Source: CALGKJ01 sp049322695 | GTDB lineage: Bacteria > Bacillota > Clostridia > Lutisporales > Lutisporaceae | NCBI GenBank assembly: GCA_049322695.1 | Contig: JBMORW010000013.1 | Location: 1 to 64,000 of the forward strand | Direction of reading: 5' to 3' | Length of the DNA stretch: 64,000 nucleotides | Shown here: piece by piece, positions 16,932-25,280 of the stretch | How positions within the stretch are numbered: position 1 is the stretch's first letter | Layout: every line of letters starts with the position of its first letter | Notes under the pieces: generated by a model | What the model was told of the DNA's origin: nothing | Database searches by the model: none | Seen by the model: only the letters and a program-made list of their open reading frames with translations | Made by a program: the position numbers and the translations under genes

Positions 16932-18112
16932 TATTTGTTTCCCCCTTTTACTTTCTCAAACAGCGGCGACATCTGTCTCAATCTATCCACAATCGGTGGA
17001 AGTACTTCTAATACATAATCAATATCTTCATCAGTATTCATATCTCCCAGAGAAAGCCTTAGTGAGCCATGTGCAATCTCATGAGGGAGACCTATAGCCA
17101 GCAGCACATGTGAAGGATCCAGTGAGCCCGAACTGCAGGCGGAGCCGCTTGAGCCAGCTATACCTTTTATATCCAGATTCAATAGCAGCGATTCACCTTC
17201 AATAAACTCAAAACAGAAGCTTGCATTTCCGGGAAGCCTCTTCTCAGGATGTCCGTTCAGTCTTGTATATGGAACTCTTTCCATTATACCCTTTATCAGT
17301 TTGTCACGCATGGCCGCTATTCGCTTCGTGTTTTCATCAAGTCTGCCAACAGCTATTTCAATGGCCTTCCCAAGACCAACAATACCTGGAACATTCTCCG
17401 TACCCGCTCTTCTGCTTCTTTCCTGATGTCCTCCGTGTATAATACTGCCAATTTTGACGCCTTTTCTCACATACAGCACTCCTACACCCTTTGGTCCGTA
17501 AAACTTATGTGCGGACAATGAAAGCAGGTCTATGTCTTGTTCCTTAACATCTATATTTACGCTTCCCACAGCTTGAACAGCATCTGTATGAAACAATACC
17601 TTATGCTCCTTAGCCAGCTTAGCTATTTCAGGAATTGGCTGTATGGTACCTATTTCATTGTTCGCATACATAACAGATATCAGGATTGTACTGTCAGTTA
17701 TTGCCTTTTTCAGGTCTTCCAGATCTATTAAGCCATATTGGTCAACAGGAAGATAAGTTACTTCAAAGCCTTCTTTTTCAAGGAATTTGCAGGTTTCCAA
17801 CAGTCCGGGGTGTTCAATCTGCGTCGTGATTATATGATTACCTTTGCTTTTATGAGCATTAGCTATTCCCTTAACAGCCCAGTTATCTGCTTCAGATCCA
17901 CCGGCTGTGAAGTATATTTCCTCAGGCTGCGCACCCAATGCCTTTGCAACCTGTGACCTTGCATTATCTATGTGCTTTTTCACTTCTCTTCCGAACTGAT
18001 GAACACTTGATGGATTTCCAAAGTATTCTGTAAAAAACGGCAGCATTGTTTCCAATACTTCCTTGCACACATAAGTAGTTGCCGCATGGTCCATATATAC
18101 TCTTCTGCTCAT
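16931..18112 (-). CDS. iscS: Cysteine desulfurase IscS/NifS
   Basis: A PLP enzyme (393 aa) that removes sulfur from cysteine to give alanine and an enzyme persulfide. It starts MSRRVYMDHAATTYVC; the PLP Lys lies in LSLSAHKFYGPKG, and the persulfide Cys in GSSGSACSSGSLDPSHVL, the typical NifS/IscS loop. The frame is open from a GTG at 18121, but GAGGAG is 8 nt before the ATG at 18112, which is taken as start. It follows iscR by 1-4 bp and precedes iscU with a 1-base overlap. Confidence 0.97.
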   Translation of the reverse strand: MSRRVYMDHAATTYVCKEVLETMLPFFTEYFGNPSSVHQFGREVKKHIDNARSQVAKALGAQPEEIYFTAGGSEADNWAVKGIANAHKSKGNHIITTQIEHPGLLETCKFLEKEGFEVTYLPVDQYGLIDLEDLKKAITDSTILISVMYANNEIGTIQPIPEIAKLAKEHKVLFHTDAVQAVGSVNIDVKEQDIDLLSLSAHKFYGPKGVGVLYVRKGVKIGSIIHGGHQERSRRAGTENVPGIVGLGKAIEIAVGRLDENTKRIAAMRDKLIKGIMERVPYTRLNGHPEKRLPGNASFCFEFIEGESLLLNLDIKGIAGSSGSACSSGSLDPSHVLLAIGLPHEIAHGSLRLSLGDMNTDEDIDYVLEVLPPIVDRLRQMSPLFEKVKGGNK

Positions 18113-18113
18113 T

Positions 18114-18548
18114 CTACTCACTCCTCTTCTTCTCTATATCGTTGAAGTCATTGACCATATCTCTCAATGTTATTGAATCTATGACATTGTTTATACTATC
18201 CATTATTCTTTCCCATATTGTTCTTGTAACACAATATTCTGCTCTGGCGCATTCAGACTCGCCGTCAATTACACAATCTGACGGTGCCAACGGCCCCTCC
18301 AGCAGTCTTATTATATCTCCCACCTTTATGTCCTCAGGCTTCTTTGAAAGCTCATATCCGCCCTGTGCACCCCTTATGCTGTTTACATATCCTGCCTTTC
18401 GAAGAGGTGCAATCAGCTGCTCCAGATAAGTTTCGGACAGTTCCTGATTCTTTGCTATATCCTTCAATGACATGGTACCCGAACCATAGTTCTTTGCAAG
18501 CTCAAACATCATTTTCAGTCCGTATCTTCCTTTAGTTGACAATATCAA
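18114..18548 (-). CDS. iscR: Rrf2-family regulator, IscR-type
   Basis: A 144-aa winged-helix repressor that likely senses [2Fe-2S] status and autoregulates the isc operon. It begins MILSTKGRYGLKMMFELA and has the DNA-recognition region LSETYLEQLIAPLRKAGYV. Three candidate cluster ligands are in CVIDGESECARAEYC. The start is TTG at 18548, with AAAGGGG 8 nt upstream; no better start is in frame. It is the first gene of iscR-iscS-iscU, behind a sigma-A promoter flanked by paired operator-like sites. Confidence 0.93.
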   Translation of the reverse strand: MILSTKGRYGLKMMFELAKNYGSGTMSLKDIAKNQELSETYLEQLIAPLRKAGYVNSIRGAQGGYELSKKPEDIKVGDIIRLLEGPLAPSDCVIDGESECARAEYCVTRTIWERIMDSINNVIDSITLRDMVNDFNDIEKKRSE

Positions 18549-18564
18549 AACATCATCCCCTTTG

Positions 18565-18589
18565 AATTCCTACCTAATAACTCGGATTT
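18565..18589 (-). promoter_or_regulatory. Operator-like site downstream of the isc -10 box
   Basis: AATTCCTACCTAATAACTCG-type 25-mer (plus-strand reading), 20 of 25 bases identical to the reverse complement of the 18631-18655 site. It lies between the -10 box and the iscR start. Inferred Rrf2/IscR binding site. Confidence 0.6.
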
Positions 18590-18597
18590 TCATTTTA

Positions 18598-18626
18598 AGA
18601 TTAGCATATTGGTATTTTATTGTCAA
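18598..18626 (-). promoter_or_regulatory. Sigma-A promoter of iscR-iscS-iscU
   Basis: On the minus strand TTGACA (18626-18621) and TAATCT (18603-18598) are 17 bp apart, upstream of iscR. Confidence 0.8.
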
Positions 18627-18630
18627 TAAT

Positions 18631-18655
18631 AAATTCGAGTTTTTTAGTCGGAATT
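18631..18655 (-). promoter_or_regulatory. Operator-like site upstream of the isc -35 box
   Basis: On the minus strand it reads AATTCCGACTAAAAAACTCG plus ATTT, mirror-image to the site at 18565-18589, with the promoter exactly between. Inferred second IscR site. Confidence 0.6.
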
Positions 18656-18711
18656 ACCATAATAATATTATTCAGGAGATTTTGAATATTTATTCGCTTG
18701 ATAGATAAAAA

Positions 18712-18741
18712 GGTACGGCAAAACTAATGTTTTGCCGTACC
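18712..18741 (-). terminator. Terminator after the SGNH-hydrolase-like gene
   Basis: A 13-bp perfect stem GGTACGGCAAAAC with complement and a 4-nt loop; on the minus strand TTTTTATC follows. The 155 bp between the gene stop (18897) and this hairpin contain no gene, only a small palindrome CCGGTAATACCGG (18762-18774 region). Confidence 0.85.
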
Positions 18742-18896
18742 ACATCTATAATAAATTGCAATCCGGTATTACCGGAAGCAATGTTCACATGTTCTTTTAT
18801 ATAAGCAGTATATGCTCAATAAATTAAAATGTTACGTTTACTCCAAAAAAATGAACTAAGCCGATACTTGTTCAGTATAAAATAGTCAGTTCTGCA

Positions 18897-20015
18897 TTAA
18901 CTTTTTATATTCATCTTCCAATTTTTAACTCTTTCCCACAATACTCCCGCTATATATCTATAGCCCTTGGGTGTTAAATGAACATGATCAGAGAATAAAC
19001 CATAATCTGTTTTCCCGTTAAAATCTATGAAATCTATATCCTTACAGGAAAAATAATCAGTAATACGCTTTAAGTTTTCTTTATACCCCTGTCTTGATGT
19101 TTCACGGGGAAGAAGCTTTTCATTAATTGCAGCAAGGAATACCAGAGTATTCTTATTTTCCTGCAGCTTTAGTATTCTTTCCCAAAAAAATATGTCTTCG
19201 TTATGTGTATCCATTCTAAAAGGCTCATCATTCATATACCATTGAATTTCTTCTCTTTTCATATAGCTAACGAGCCATGCTTTTTCGTACCATGGCTGTA
19301 CTGCCTGCATTTCAGGTATTCTTCCTCTCAATGCCTCATATATTTGATGAGCACCTCCCCGTAAATAGTCCTTATACTTCAGCATATTGAAATGTTCCTG
19401 AACTTTATTCTTTATTTCCACAGCAAAAGCTCTGTCCTTGTAAACAGCCTTACCGTGTTTCTGCTGATTAAGAGATATCCTTTCGCATATAAGGTTATTC
19501 TCAACTCTTTCATATGCCTCATAATCCATTTTTCTCAGCTCTTCAGACAGCCAAGTAGCCACTGGATGACCGTAGGTCCTTTTCACAAAATTTGAATACC
19601 AAATATTGATTATGAGGTTATCAGTACTGATATCATAATCCCACAGTTTCAAAAGCATTGTATATACGTCACCGGTCTGCATGGCGGGAATTGCCAAATT
19701 GAAGAAGCATATATCCTTGTCATCCTCATAAGAAAGCTTATTGAGGTAATATCCTATTGAACCGTGAGCAGGACCCGGGCTGCCATATGCTACTGAGTCT
19801 CCAAGTATGATGACATAGCTCTTGATTTTCTCCTTTTCTATTGTCCTTTTCACATGCTCCAATGCTGCATCAATATTACTTATGTCGTTCTTCACTATAT
19901 CAAAGTTAATTCTGTAATTATAAACTATTCTATCAGGTATAGCAAATGGAATAATATAATTAAGCAGTGCCAGATAGATTATCATGAATATAGCAACCCT
20001 GTTAAATAAACGCAT
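18897..20015 (-). CDS. Membrane-anchored SGNH/GDSL hydrolase-like protein
   Basis: About 372 aa. An N-terminal membrane segment (residues 4-22, VAIFMIIYLALLNYIIPFA) is followed by an extracytoplasmic SGNH-type domain. Block I is VIILGDSVAYGS (about residue 68), and the catalytic Asp-x-x-His is DHVHLTPKGYRY near the C-terminus. Such proteins (DltD, AlgX/AlgJ, PatB types) often deacylate or acylate envelope polysaccharides; here the substrate is unknown. ATG 20015 is preferred over an upstream start because GGCGGGTG precedes it. The candidate selenoprotein operon lies just upstream, separated by a hairpin at 20082-20099. Confidence 0.78.
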   Translation of the reverse strand: MRLFNRVAIFMIIYLALLNYIIPFAIPDRIVYNYRINFDIVKNDISNIDAALEHVKRTIEKEKIKSYVIILGDSVAYGSPGPAHGSIGYYLNKLSYEDDKDICFFNLAIPAMQTGDVYTMLLKLWDYDISTDNLIINIWYSNFVKRTYGHPVATWLSEELRKMDYEAYERVENNLICERISLNQQKHGKAVYKDRAFAVEIKNKVQEHFNMLKYKDYLRGGAHQIYEALRGRIPEMQAVQPWYEKAWLVSYMKREEIQWYMNDEPFRMDTHNEDIFFWERILKLQENKNTLVFLAAINEKLLPRETSRQGYKENLKRITDYFSCKDIDFIDFNGKTDYGLFSDHVHLTPKGYRYIAGVLWERVKNWKMNIKS

Positions 20016-20081
20016 TGTTTCACCCGCCTGTATGTACATTAACAGGTATTATTTTGCACAGAAATAATAATAAAATACGAA

Positions 20082-20099
20082 GGCTAGAGTTTTCTAGCC
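20082..20099 (-). terminator. Terminator after the TGA-interrupted gene
   Basis: GGCTAG/CTAGCC stem with a 6-nt loop; on the minus strand TTCGTATTTTATT follows. Placed 12 bp after the TAG at 20111. Confidence 0.6.
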
Positions 20100-20110
20100 T
20101 ACTAGAAACA

Positions 20111-20311
20111 CTAGCCTCTAACAATATTATTCAGCTTTCTCAAAATCTCTTCAAGGTTCTTTTTTTTAATTCGGGCAGCCTGCTCGATGGATATACTCCT
20201 TTTGCTTCCTCAGCCGCATCCGAAAGCCGTAAATCCGTATAAGCCTAATAGCTTTCTTGTCTTCGGATATTTCTTAATAACATCCTGTATTGAATCTTCT
20301 CCGGTAATCAT
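20111..20311 (-). CDS. Candidate selenoprotein: DUF1858-like redox domain with in-frame TGA
   Basis: Reading from ATG 20311 gives MITGEDSIQDVIKKYPKTRK, then LLGLYGFTAFGCG, a TGA (20212-20210), then GSKRSISIEQAARIKKKNLE and EILRKLNNIVRG before TAG at 20111: 66 codons counting the TGA. Both sides fit one small domain of the DUF1858/DUF542 (ScdA N-terminal) kind: T-x-x-V-x-x-x-YP near the start, Y-G-[FI] with a Cys-containing turn in the middle, and I-E-x-A ... L-E-E-[IL]-L-x-x-LN at the end. The TGA sits in Cys-Gly-TGA-Gly, the turn that carries the redox Cys pair in relatives, so selenocysteine is the natural reading. A short hairpin with the apical sequence GCA-GGC-TGC starts about 22 nt after the TGA (apex about 30 nt after) and is a weak SECIS candidate. 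The start overlaps the upstream stop as ATGA, implying translational coupling. Alternatives: a pseudogene with one nonsense mutation, or a sequencing error. Confidence 0.6.
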
Positions 20312-21060
20312 ACCTTATCTTTATATGGTGATATTGCCTTATCCAGTTGCGCAGGATTAAAAGATGGAATTTCCACAGTTTCTAAAAATCTCTCACAGAA
20401 ATTATCCTCTATTGGTAATACTTCATCTATTTCACAGTATCCCAGTACAGGTACACATAATTGAACCTCAGCATCAAACTTGATTGCAAGGAAAACTCCA
20501 AGGCTTGTTACCAGGCATTCATTGCTGGTTTCATTGTTGTCTTCATCAATTACTGCTTCCAAAAATGCTTGCAGCTCAAATCTATCCTCATCCAGGAAAT
20601 GTACCAGGTTTTCAAAGTTGGCATCTGTTGCGTCCGGATATTCTCTTCTTACACTGAAATTGAAGCACAGCTCTCCGTCCGGACCAATGGAAAGATTGTC
20701 GCTGCATGGCAAGTCAATCAATCTCATTCTGATTATGTCGCCCTTCTTATCCTTTCCAAAAACCTCACAGCATGCTTTTCCGCTGAATCTCAGCTTCTTT
20801 TCGCAATTTGTAGATATATCCTTTATTTCTACATCACAAAGTGTACAGTTTTTAAGTATCAGTACGGGCTCGACCTCTCCACCTTTCGGCTCTCTGCAAA
20901 GCTCGAACTTGGCACCCTCCACACAGTCTCTGAGTGCAAACTCGTCAAATACCTTTTTTACCTTTATGCATTCCAGTTTTAGATACTCATCTTTTGGACC
21001 ACATTCGGTTATCAAGCAAACCGGAATTTTGCCGGTGCACTTTACTGTTTTCAAAGACAT
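20308..21060 (-). CDS. Cysteine-rich hypothetical protein, possibly spore-coat-like
   Basis: A 250-aa cytosolic-type protein with no signal or membrane segment and around 15 cysteines spread along its length (e.g. CTGKIPVCLITECG, LKNCTLCDVEI, GKACCEVFG). The segment IKVKKVFDEFALRDCVEGAKF resembles a motif I associate with clostridial coat/SipL-related proteins, but I cannot confirm the family. ATG 21060 is chosen over an upstream in-frame start because AAGGAGGGTG lies 7-8 nt before it. Its stop TGA overlaps the ATG of the TGA-interrupted gene, so the two are cotranscribed and translationally coupled. Confidence 0.7.
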   Translation of the reverse strand: MSLKTVKCTGKIPVCLITECGPKDEYLKLECIKVKKVFDEFALRDCVEGAKFELCREPKGGEVEPVLILKNCTLCDVEIKDISTNCEKKLRFSGKACCEVFGKDKKGDIIRMRLIDLPCSDNLSIGPDGELCFNFSVRREYPDATDANFENLVHFLDEDRFELQAFLEAVIDEDNNETSNECLVTSLGVFLAIKFDAEVQLCVPVLGYCEIDEVLPIEDNFCERFLETVEIPSFNPAQLDKAISPYKDKV

Positions 21061-21241
21061 ATATTTCACCCTCCTTATAGATATTTTCAACTCCATCTTC
21101 TCCTATTTTATAATATGGAATTGTACCGTTTTTTGTGAAAGAGGTTTATCTATTTTTTAATATTTTTACATGTCTCAAACATAGAATTAATATATGAACA
21201 GATTTATGTATAACACTATTTTATAATCGAGGTGATATTCA

Positions 21242-22840
21242 GTGCTGGACAACAAGTCAGTTATCATAATAGAGGATACAAAACAGTACAGATATATGTT
21301 TTTTCACAGAAACGAAAGCATATATTGCAGAGAAATATCAAAAAACAACCGTATCAGGGAAACATTACTGGCAGCTCAGGTCAGCTCAGACTTTCAGGCA
21401 GCTATTGACAGCGAGGATACAATATATATAATATGCAACAGCCGTGAAAAGGGGATAATAATTCTTTCATACCAGAAAGGCTCATGGAGGCTTAATCAGG
21501 TGCTTAATATTCAGAATTATTCAAACGTCTCAATACTAAAGGCATATGTATCCAAAAAGGTGCTTCATATATTATATGCAAAAAAGCTGCCTATAGCTAA
21601 CTTTTATAATATCCATCATATTTACAGCTCAGGCAGTGAGGTATTGAACAATGCCTGGAAAAGAAACAGCATTACTGAGGTTTATTCGGAAAACCTCAGT
21701 ACATCAGTTGCTGCCGCAATAACAAGGAATAACGATATTCACCTTGCAAATGTATGGTTTGACGGCAGCAGCTACACCATAACACACTGCCAATTTGATG
21801 CTTCCAGGGATACATGGAGCAAAAAAAGCATAACTAAGCTGTTTGATAAAAGTATTAACGTTCAACTTCTGACCGACAAGTATAAGCTTCATCTGTTTTG
21901 CCATTCTATGGAGGATGATTTATCGGTTGTATTTTACTTCAGTAAAAATGAAAAAGGTGATTTCGAATTTGTCAGCTTGAATAAAATAAATGTGAGCACT
22001 GATATATGTCCATTGTTTTTTATTGATAATAATAGAATATTCTCAGCGTGGACTGCCAATAATAGCTATTATGAAATCGTACTAAAGGAAAATCTAAAAG
22101 AATGGTCAGATATAAAAGAGTATCATATTGAATCTGAATTGTTTCTTAAGGAAGTGGAGTATATTACTAATAATGAGAGGCATGGAGCAAGGTATAAAAA
22201 GCTTTACATGCTAATTGATGAAGATAACAACATATTGATGCCATGGCAGTATAAGGAGATGAAATCCTTATCTAAAGATAATAGAAACACAGTGATTCAG
22301 GATAAGGATGATACCGAATCAACTGAATATTTAAGACACACTTCGTATATTATAAGTGAAATTGAGAGGCTAAAAAGCAGTATAAGGGATCTTAATGAAA
22401 AGCTTGAAGAGCTGTTGGATGATAAGACTAAAGCACAACATTACAGCTCATATACTGATAATTACAGAACAGCAGAAAGCACTAAAGCCTTAAATACAGA
22501 TCTAAAAAGCATGACTTTAAAAAAGAAGAGTAATTTCAAAGAAAGATTCATGAACAGTCAGACCAAATTTCACAGTCCTGAATCAGCAGCCATATATGTT
22601 GCAAAAGGAAGCCTTCCAAATGAAAATGTAAACAATCATAAGAGATCCGATATTTCCGGTATATCCACGAAAGAAGCCAGTACAACAGTAAATAAGCAGT
22701 CTCAAGAGACTGACAGCGCTAATGCACAGGACATAACTCCTGGCGGAGCTGAATCTGACATGAATGATAAGCCTGATAATGAATCAGATGAGAACAGACA
22801 TGGAAATCTGATCAAAAAGCTTGGAGAGATTTTTAAATAA
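21242..22840 (+). CDS. Hypothetical protein: propeller-like N-terminal part, coiled coil, disordered tail
   Basis: 532 aa, not recognised. The start is GTG 21242, with GAGGTGAT 5 nt upstream. No signal peptide. Residues 1-300 show repeated beta-strand blocks with aromatic-rich turns (TIYIICN, VLHILYA, DIHLANVWFDGSSYTI, YKLHLFCHS), consistent with a beta-propeller. Residues 345-395 form a charged coiled coil (SEIERLKSSIRDLNEKLEEL). Residues 400-532 are Ser/Asn/Asp-rich and probably disordered. It is transcribed divergently from the Cys-rich protein gene; the two together may belong to a sporulation or surface process, but that is a guess. Confidence 0.75.
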   Translation: MLDNKSVIIIEDTKQYRYMFFHRNESIYCREISKNNRIRETLLAAQVSSDFQAAIDSEDTIYIICNSREKGIIILSYQKGSWRLNQVLNIQNYSNVSILKAYVSKKVLHILYAKKLPIANFYNIHHIYSSGSEVLNNAWKRNSITEVYSENLSTSVAAAITRNNDIHLANVWFDGSSYTITHCQFDASRDTWSKKSITKLFDKSINVQLLTDKYKLHLFCHSMEDDLSVVFYFSKNEKGDFEFVSLNKINVSTDICPLFFIDNNRIFSAWTANNSYYEIVLKENLKEWSDIKEYHIESELFLKEVEYITNNERHGARYKKLYMLIDEDNNILMPWQYKEMKSLSKDNRNTVIQDKDDTESTEYLRHTSYIISEIERLKSSIRDLNEKLEELLDDKTKAQHYSSYTDNYRTAESTKALNTDLKSMTLKKKSNFKERFMNSQTKFHSPESAAIYVAKGSLPNENVNNHKRSDISGISTKEASTTVNKQSQETDSANAQDITPGGAESDMNDKPDNESDENRHGNLIKKLGEIFK

Positions 22841-22855
22841 TCTCTTCAAGCTTTT
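22815..22855 (+). terminator. Terminator overlapping the end of the propeller-like gene
   Basis: AAAAGCTT-G-GAGAGAT pairs with ATCTC-TT-CAAGCTTTT; the stop TAA lies in the loop. TTTTGCTTA follows. Confidence 0.65.
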
Positions 22856-22925
22856 GCTTAAAGCTATGAATTTTCTGAAAAATCATGTATTATATTATAT
22901 ATAAATTCAAATAAGGTGATTTTGT

Positions 22926-23456
22926 ATGAAGAACAAGCTTGGTATCAGCTCATTAACAGAATATATAAAGTCACATTCAGCATTATTCATACTGCTATTT
23001 ATAGGCTGGCTGCTTTTTACGTGGAATTTTACATATACAAGCATGTTAATTGGCATTATGGCCAGTTCCCTTCTAACCGTCAGTTCATCCTTCTTTTTCT
23101 CTTCGGATAAAGATAAAAGAGATGCAAATCCTGGCTTACTCAGTATATTAAAATTATTATTCAGATTGATTTATGAAATATACATTGCATCATTTTCCTA
23201 TATTATAACTATAGTCAAACATGACAATAATCCTACAATAACAGAAATCTATCTAGATACTGATAACCCTCTATCAGTAACCCTGATTTCCAATGCAATA
23301 ACGCTTACACCCGGCACAATCACTGTAGACACAGATGGTAACAAAATACTCGTATTGTCAATTAAAGACGATGAAGCCGAAGGTGAAAGCATTACCAAGG
23401 ATATAAAGCATAAGTTTGAGAGACTACTTACAAATAAACATGCAAAAAGGGGTTAG
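22926..23456 (+). CDS. mrpE: Mrp-type Na+/H+ antiporter subunit E
   Basis: A 176-aa membrane protein, first gene of the antiporter operon. The N-terminal hairpin (LFILLFIGWLLFTWNFTYTS) and the C-terminal cytoplasmic part with VTLISNAITLTPGTITVD match the MnhE/MrpE family. The N-terminal membrane half and the TPGT block are well conserved; role in assembly rather than transport is known for homologues. ATG 22926 has AAGGTG upstream. The next gene follows after 4 bp. Confidence 0.93.
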   Translation: MKNKLGISSLTEYIKSHSALFILLFIGWLLFTWNFTYTSMLIGIMASSLLTVSSSFFFSSDKDKRDANPGLLSILKLLFRLIYEIYIASFSYIITIVKHDNNPTITEIYLDTDNPLSVTLISNAITLTPGTITVDTDGNKILVLSIKDDEAEGESITKDIKHKFERLLTNKHAKRG

Positions 23457-23460
23457 GAAT

Positions 23461-23721
23461 ATGATTTTACTTATTACCATATATATATTGGCTGTATCCA
23501 TGCTTTTTATTTTAATTAAACTGTTCATAAGCAAGACTATATGGGACAGATTACTTGCTCTGAATATCATATCCTCACAGAGCTTGATGTTTTTAATAGT
23601 TCTGTCTGTATATAAAAACAGTGAGATGCTGTTGGATATAAGTCTTATCTACGGTATTACAGGCTTTATAGGGCTTTCTCTCTTTTCCAGATTCATATTA
23701 AAGGGGGGGCGTCAAAAATGA
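23461..23721 (+). CDS. mrpF: Mrp-type antiporter subunit F
   Basis: 86 aa with three membrane helices, the usual size for MrpF/MnhF. Contains the family-like segment KTIWDRLLALNIISSQS between helices 1 and 2 and LDISLIYGITGFIG near the end. The start is the ATG at 23461, after GGGGTTAGG; the frame is open further upstream inside mrpE but without a fitting ribosome binding site. It overlaps mrpG by 4 bp. Confidence 0.92.
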   Translation: MILLITIYILAVSMLFILIKLFISKTIWDRLLALNIISSQSLMFLIVLSVYKNSEMLLDISLIYGITGFIGLSLFSRFILKGGRQK

Positions 23722-24014
23722 TTTGGATACCTCTCCTCGTTCTATCGTGGATATACATATTATTTGCCATTATAGGTATTTACCGCTTCAAGGACTTATA
23801 CAGCAGGCTTCTTACCAGCAGCCTTATTGATACTGCTGCCTTTTTGACTATCATTTTTGCTCTGATAGTTAAAGCCGGCTTTGGCATTATAAGTCTTAAG
23901 CTGTTATTGATTATGATTTTTGTACTGTTTACCGGGCCCGTCAATAATCATCTTATATCCAGATCTGCATATTTAAACGGAATAGATGTGAAGCATGGTG
24001 GTGTTGATAAATGA
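23718..24014 (+). CDS. mrpG: Mrp-type antiporter subunit G
   Basis: 98 aa, three helices. The RFKDLYSRLLTSSLIDTAAF loop after helix 1 and LLLIMIFVLFTGPVNNHLISRSAY near the end are characteristic of MnhG/MrpG. AAAGGGGGG precedes the ATG. It overlaps both neighbours by 4 bp. Confidence 0.93.
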   Translation: MIWIPLLVLSWIYILFAIIGIYRFKDLYSRLLTSSLIDTAAFLTIIFALIVKAGFGIISLKLLLIMIFVLFTGPVNNHLISRSAYLNGIDVKHGGVDK

Positions 24015-24556
24015 GAATTAGCATAGTTTTGCAGCTGCTGCTGGTATTGATTGCGGGATATATAATAAAAAGCAAGGATAATCTTAAGCTGGTAATAGCT
24101 TACTCTGCCTTTTCGCTTATAGCAGCTTGCCTGTATTTTCTATACAAGGCTCCTGATGTAGCCCTGGCAGAAATCGCTGTAGGCAGTGCAATTATTCCTC
24201 TGATTTTCATATTATCTATTTCCAAGCAGAAGGAATTTATTGTCATTAACCATTTGAAGGATGATTTTATGGACAATACCGATACCCATACCGGAGTAGG
24301 CTATATAATTTTAAGTGATTTTTGCAGGCTTTATGATCTCAAGTTAAAGATATACCATAATCTTGACGGAGATATTAAGGGAATTTTCAAAGTCAAAAAC
24401 GTTGATTTGATAGTTGACAGGCATCATCTGTCAAAGAAATGCCTGTTTAAGGGTAAAGAGTCCAGTATCTTGATGAATAAGCTGGAAAAACTGACTGCAG
24501 AATACGATGAGATCAAGGTCATAAAAATTGAAGAAGGTGAAACTGATGAGCAATAA
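24011..24556 (+). CDS. DUF4040/MbhD-like antiporter subunit with cytoplasmic extension
   Basis: 181 aa. The N-terminal 75 residues are the DUF4040 (MbhD-type) domain, recognised by YKAPDVALAEIAVGSAIIPL, which in ordinary Mrp systems forms the C-terminal part of MrpA. Here it is a separate gene. The remaining 100 residues are hydrophilic (LIVDRHHLSKKCLFKGKE) and of unknown role. It overlaps mrpG by 4 bp and the next gene by 11 bp. Confidence 0.85.
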   Translation: MRISIVLQLLLVLIAGYIIKSKDNLKLVIAYSAFSLIAACLYFLYKAPDVALAEIAVGSAIIPLIFILSISKQKEFIVINHLKDDFMDNTDTHTGVGYIILSDFCRLYDLKLKIYHNLDGDIKGIFKVKNVDLIVDRHHLSKKCLFKGKESSILMNKLEKLTAEYDEIKVIKIEEGETDEQ

Positions 24557-24815
24557 GCGAACAATGCAAAAAATCACAGTTGTATTATTGCTGCTGATTA
24601 TTTTTGCTGAATTCTATCTCAATATGGACGATTTGGGACTTTTAAAGGATGAGTATTCAAAAAAATACTTTCTCCAGCATGCTTACAATGAAACAGGAGC
24701 AAAGAACATCGTAGCTGCCATATATCTGGATTATAGATTGTTTGATTCCCTGTTTGAAGCGGGAATATTATTGATAACAGTATCAGGAATCACTTTTATG
24801 AGCAGAAAAAACTAA
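24546..24815 (+). CDS. MbhE-like antiporter subunit
   Basis: 89 aa with helices at each end and the central motif NETGAKNIVAAIYLDYRLFD, typical of the MbhE/extreme C-terminal MrpA piece. ATG 24546 is inside the end of the previous gene, after GAAGGTGAAAC, so expression is coupled. Together with the DUF4040 gene it replaces the C-terminal part of MrpA. Confidence 0.82.
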   Translation: MSNKRTMQKITVVLLLLIIFAEFYLNMDDLGLLKDEYSKKYFLQHAYNETGAKNIVAAIYLDYRLFDSLFEAGILLITVSGITFMSRKN

Positions 24816-24831
24816 TATTGGAGTTGAGTAT

Positions 24832-25269
24832 ATGAAAAACTCAGAAATATTATCGGTAATAGGTAAAATACTTTTTCCATTCATATTGCTGTTGGGCTTT
24901 TACATCATTTTTAACGGAGATATTTCTCCCGGAGGAGGCTTTCAAGGCGGAACAATACTTGCCACTGCATTTCTTACTATATATTTAGTAAAATCAAATA
25001 ATCTTCTGAATACAAAATTGCTGATCAAAGTGGAGAAAATACTATTTATATTGATACTTGCAGTATCAGCAATAAGCTTTTTTACTCGCGGCAAGCTGTT
25101 CACAAACTTTATCCCTCTGTACTATGATCCTTACCCAAAAAGAATGTTTCTGATTCTTCTGAACATACTGATCGGCTTAAAGGTAGCTTCAGGCTTGATT
25201 GCCGTTTTTACTTCATTTATTGATGAGTTTGAGTATACGGATGAAACAGCAGATAATGAGCAGCATTAA
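24832..25269 (+). CDS. mrpB: Mrp-type antiporter subunit B
   Basis: 145 aa, four helices. The signature ILLLGFYIIFNGDISPGGGF and following QGGTILATAF identify the MnhB domain. The C-terminal half has FIPLYYDPYPKRMFL then helix 4. The start at 24832 follows GGAGTTGAG. Confidence 0.95.
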   Translation: MKNSEILSVIGKILFPFILLLGFYIIFNGDISPGGGFQGGTILATAFLTIYLVKSNNLLNTKLLIKVEKILFILILAVSAISFFTRGKLFTNFIPLYYDPYPKRMFLILLNILIGLKVASGLIAVFTSFIDEFEYTDETADNEQH

Positions 25270-25280
25270 GGAGGTAGACT

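Noticed and set aside
20111..20311. TGA read as a general sense codon (code 4)
   Set aside because: Other genes here end with TGA (mnmA, the gene stopping at 20308), so TGA is a stop in this organism; only local recoding is plausible.
20461..20982. Plus-strand open frame opposite the Cys-rich gene
   Set aside because: No ribosome binding site and composition fits antisense of the clearly coding minus frame.
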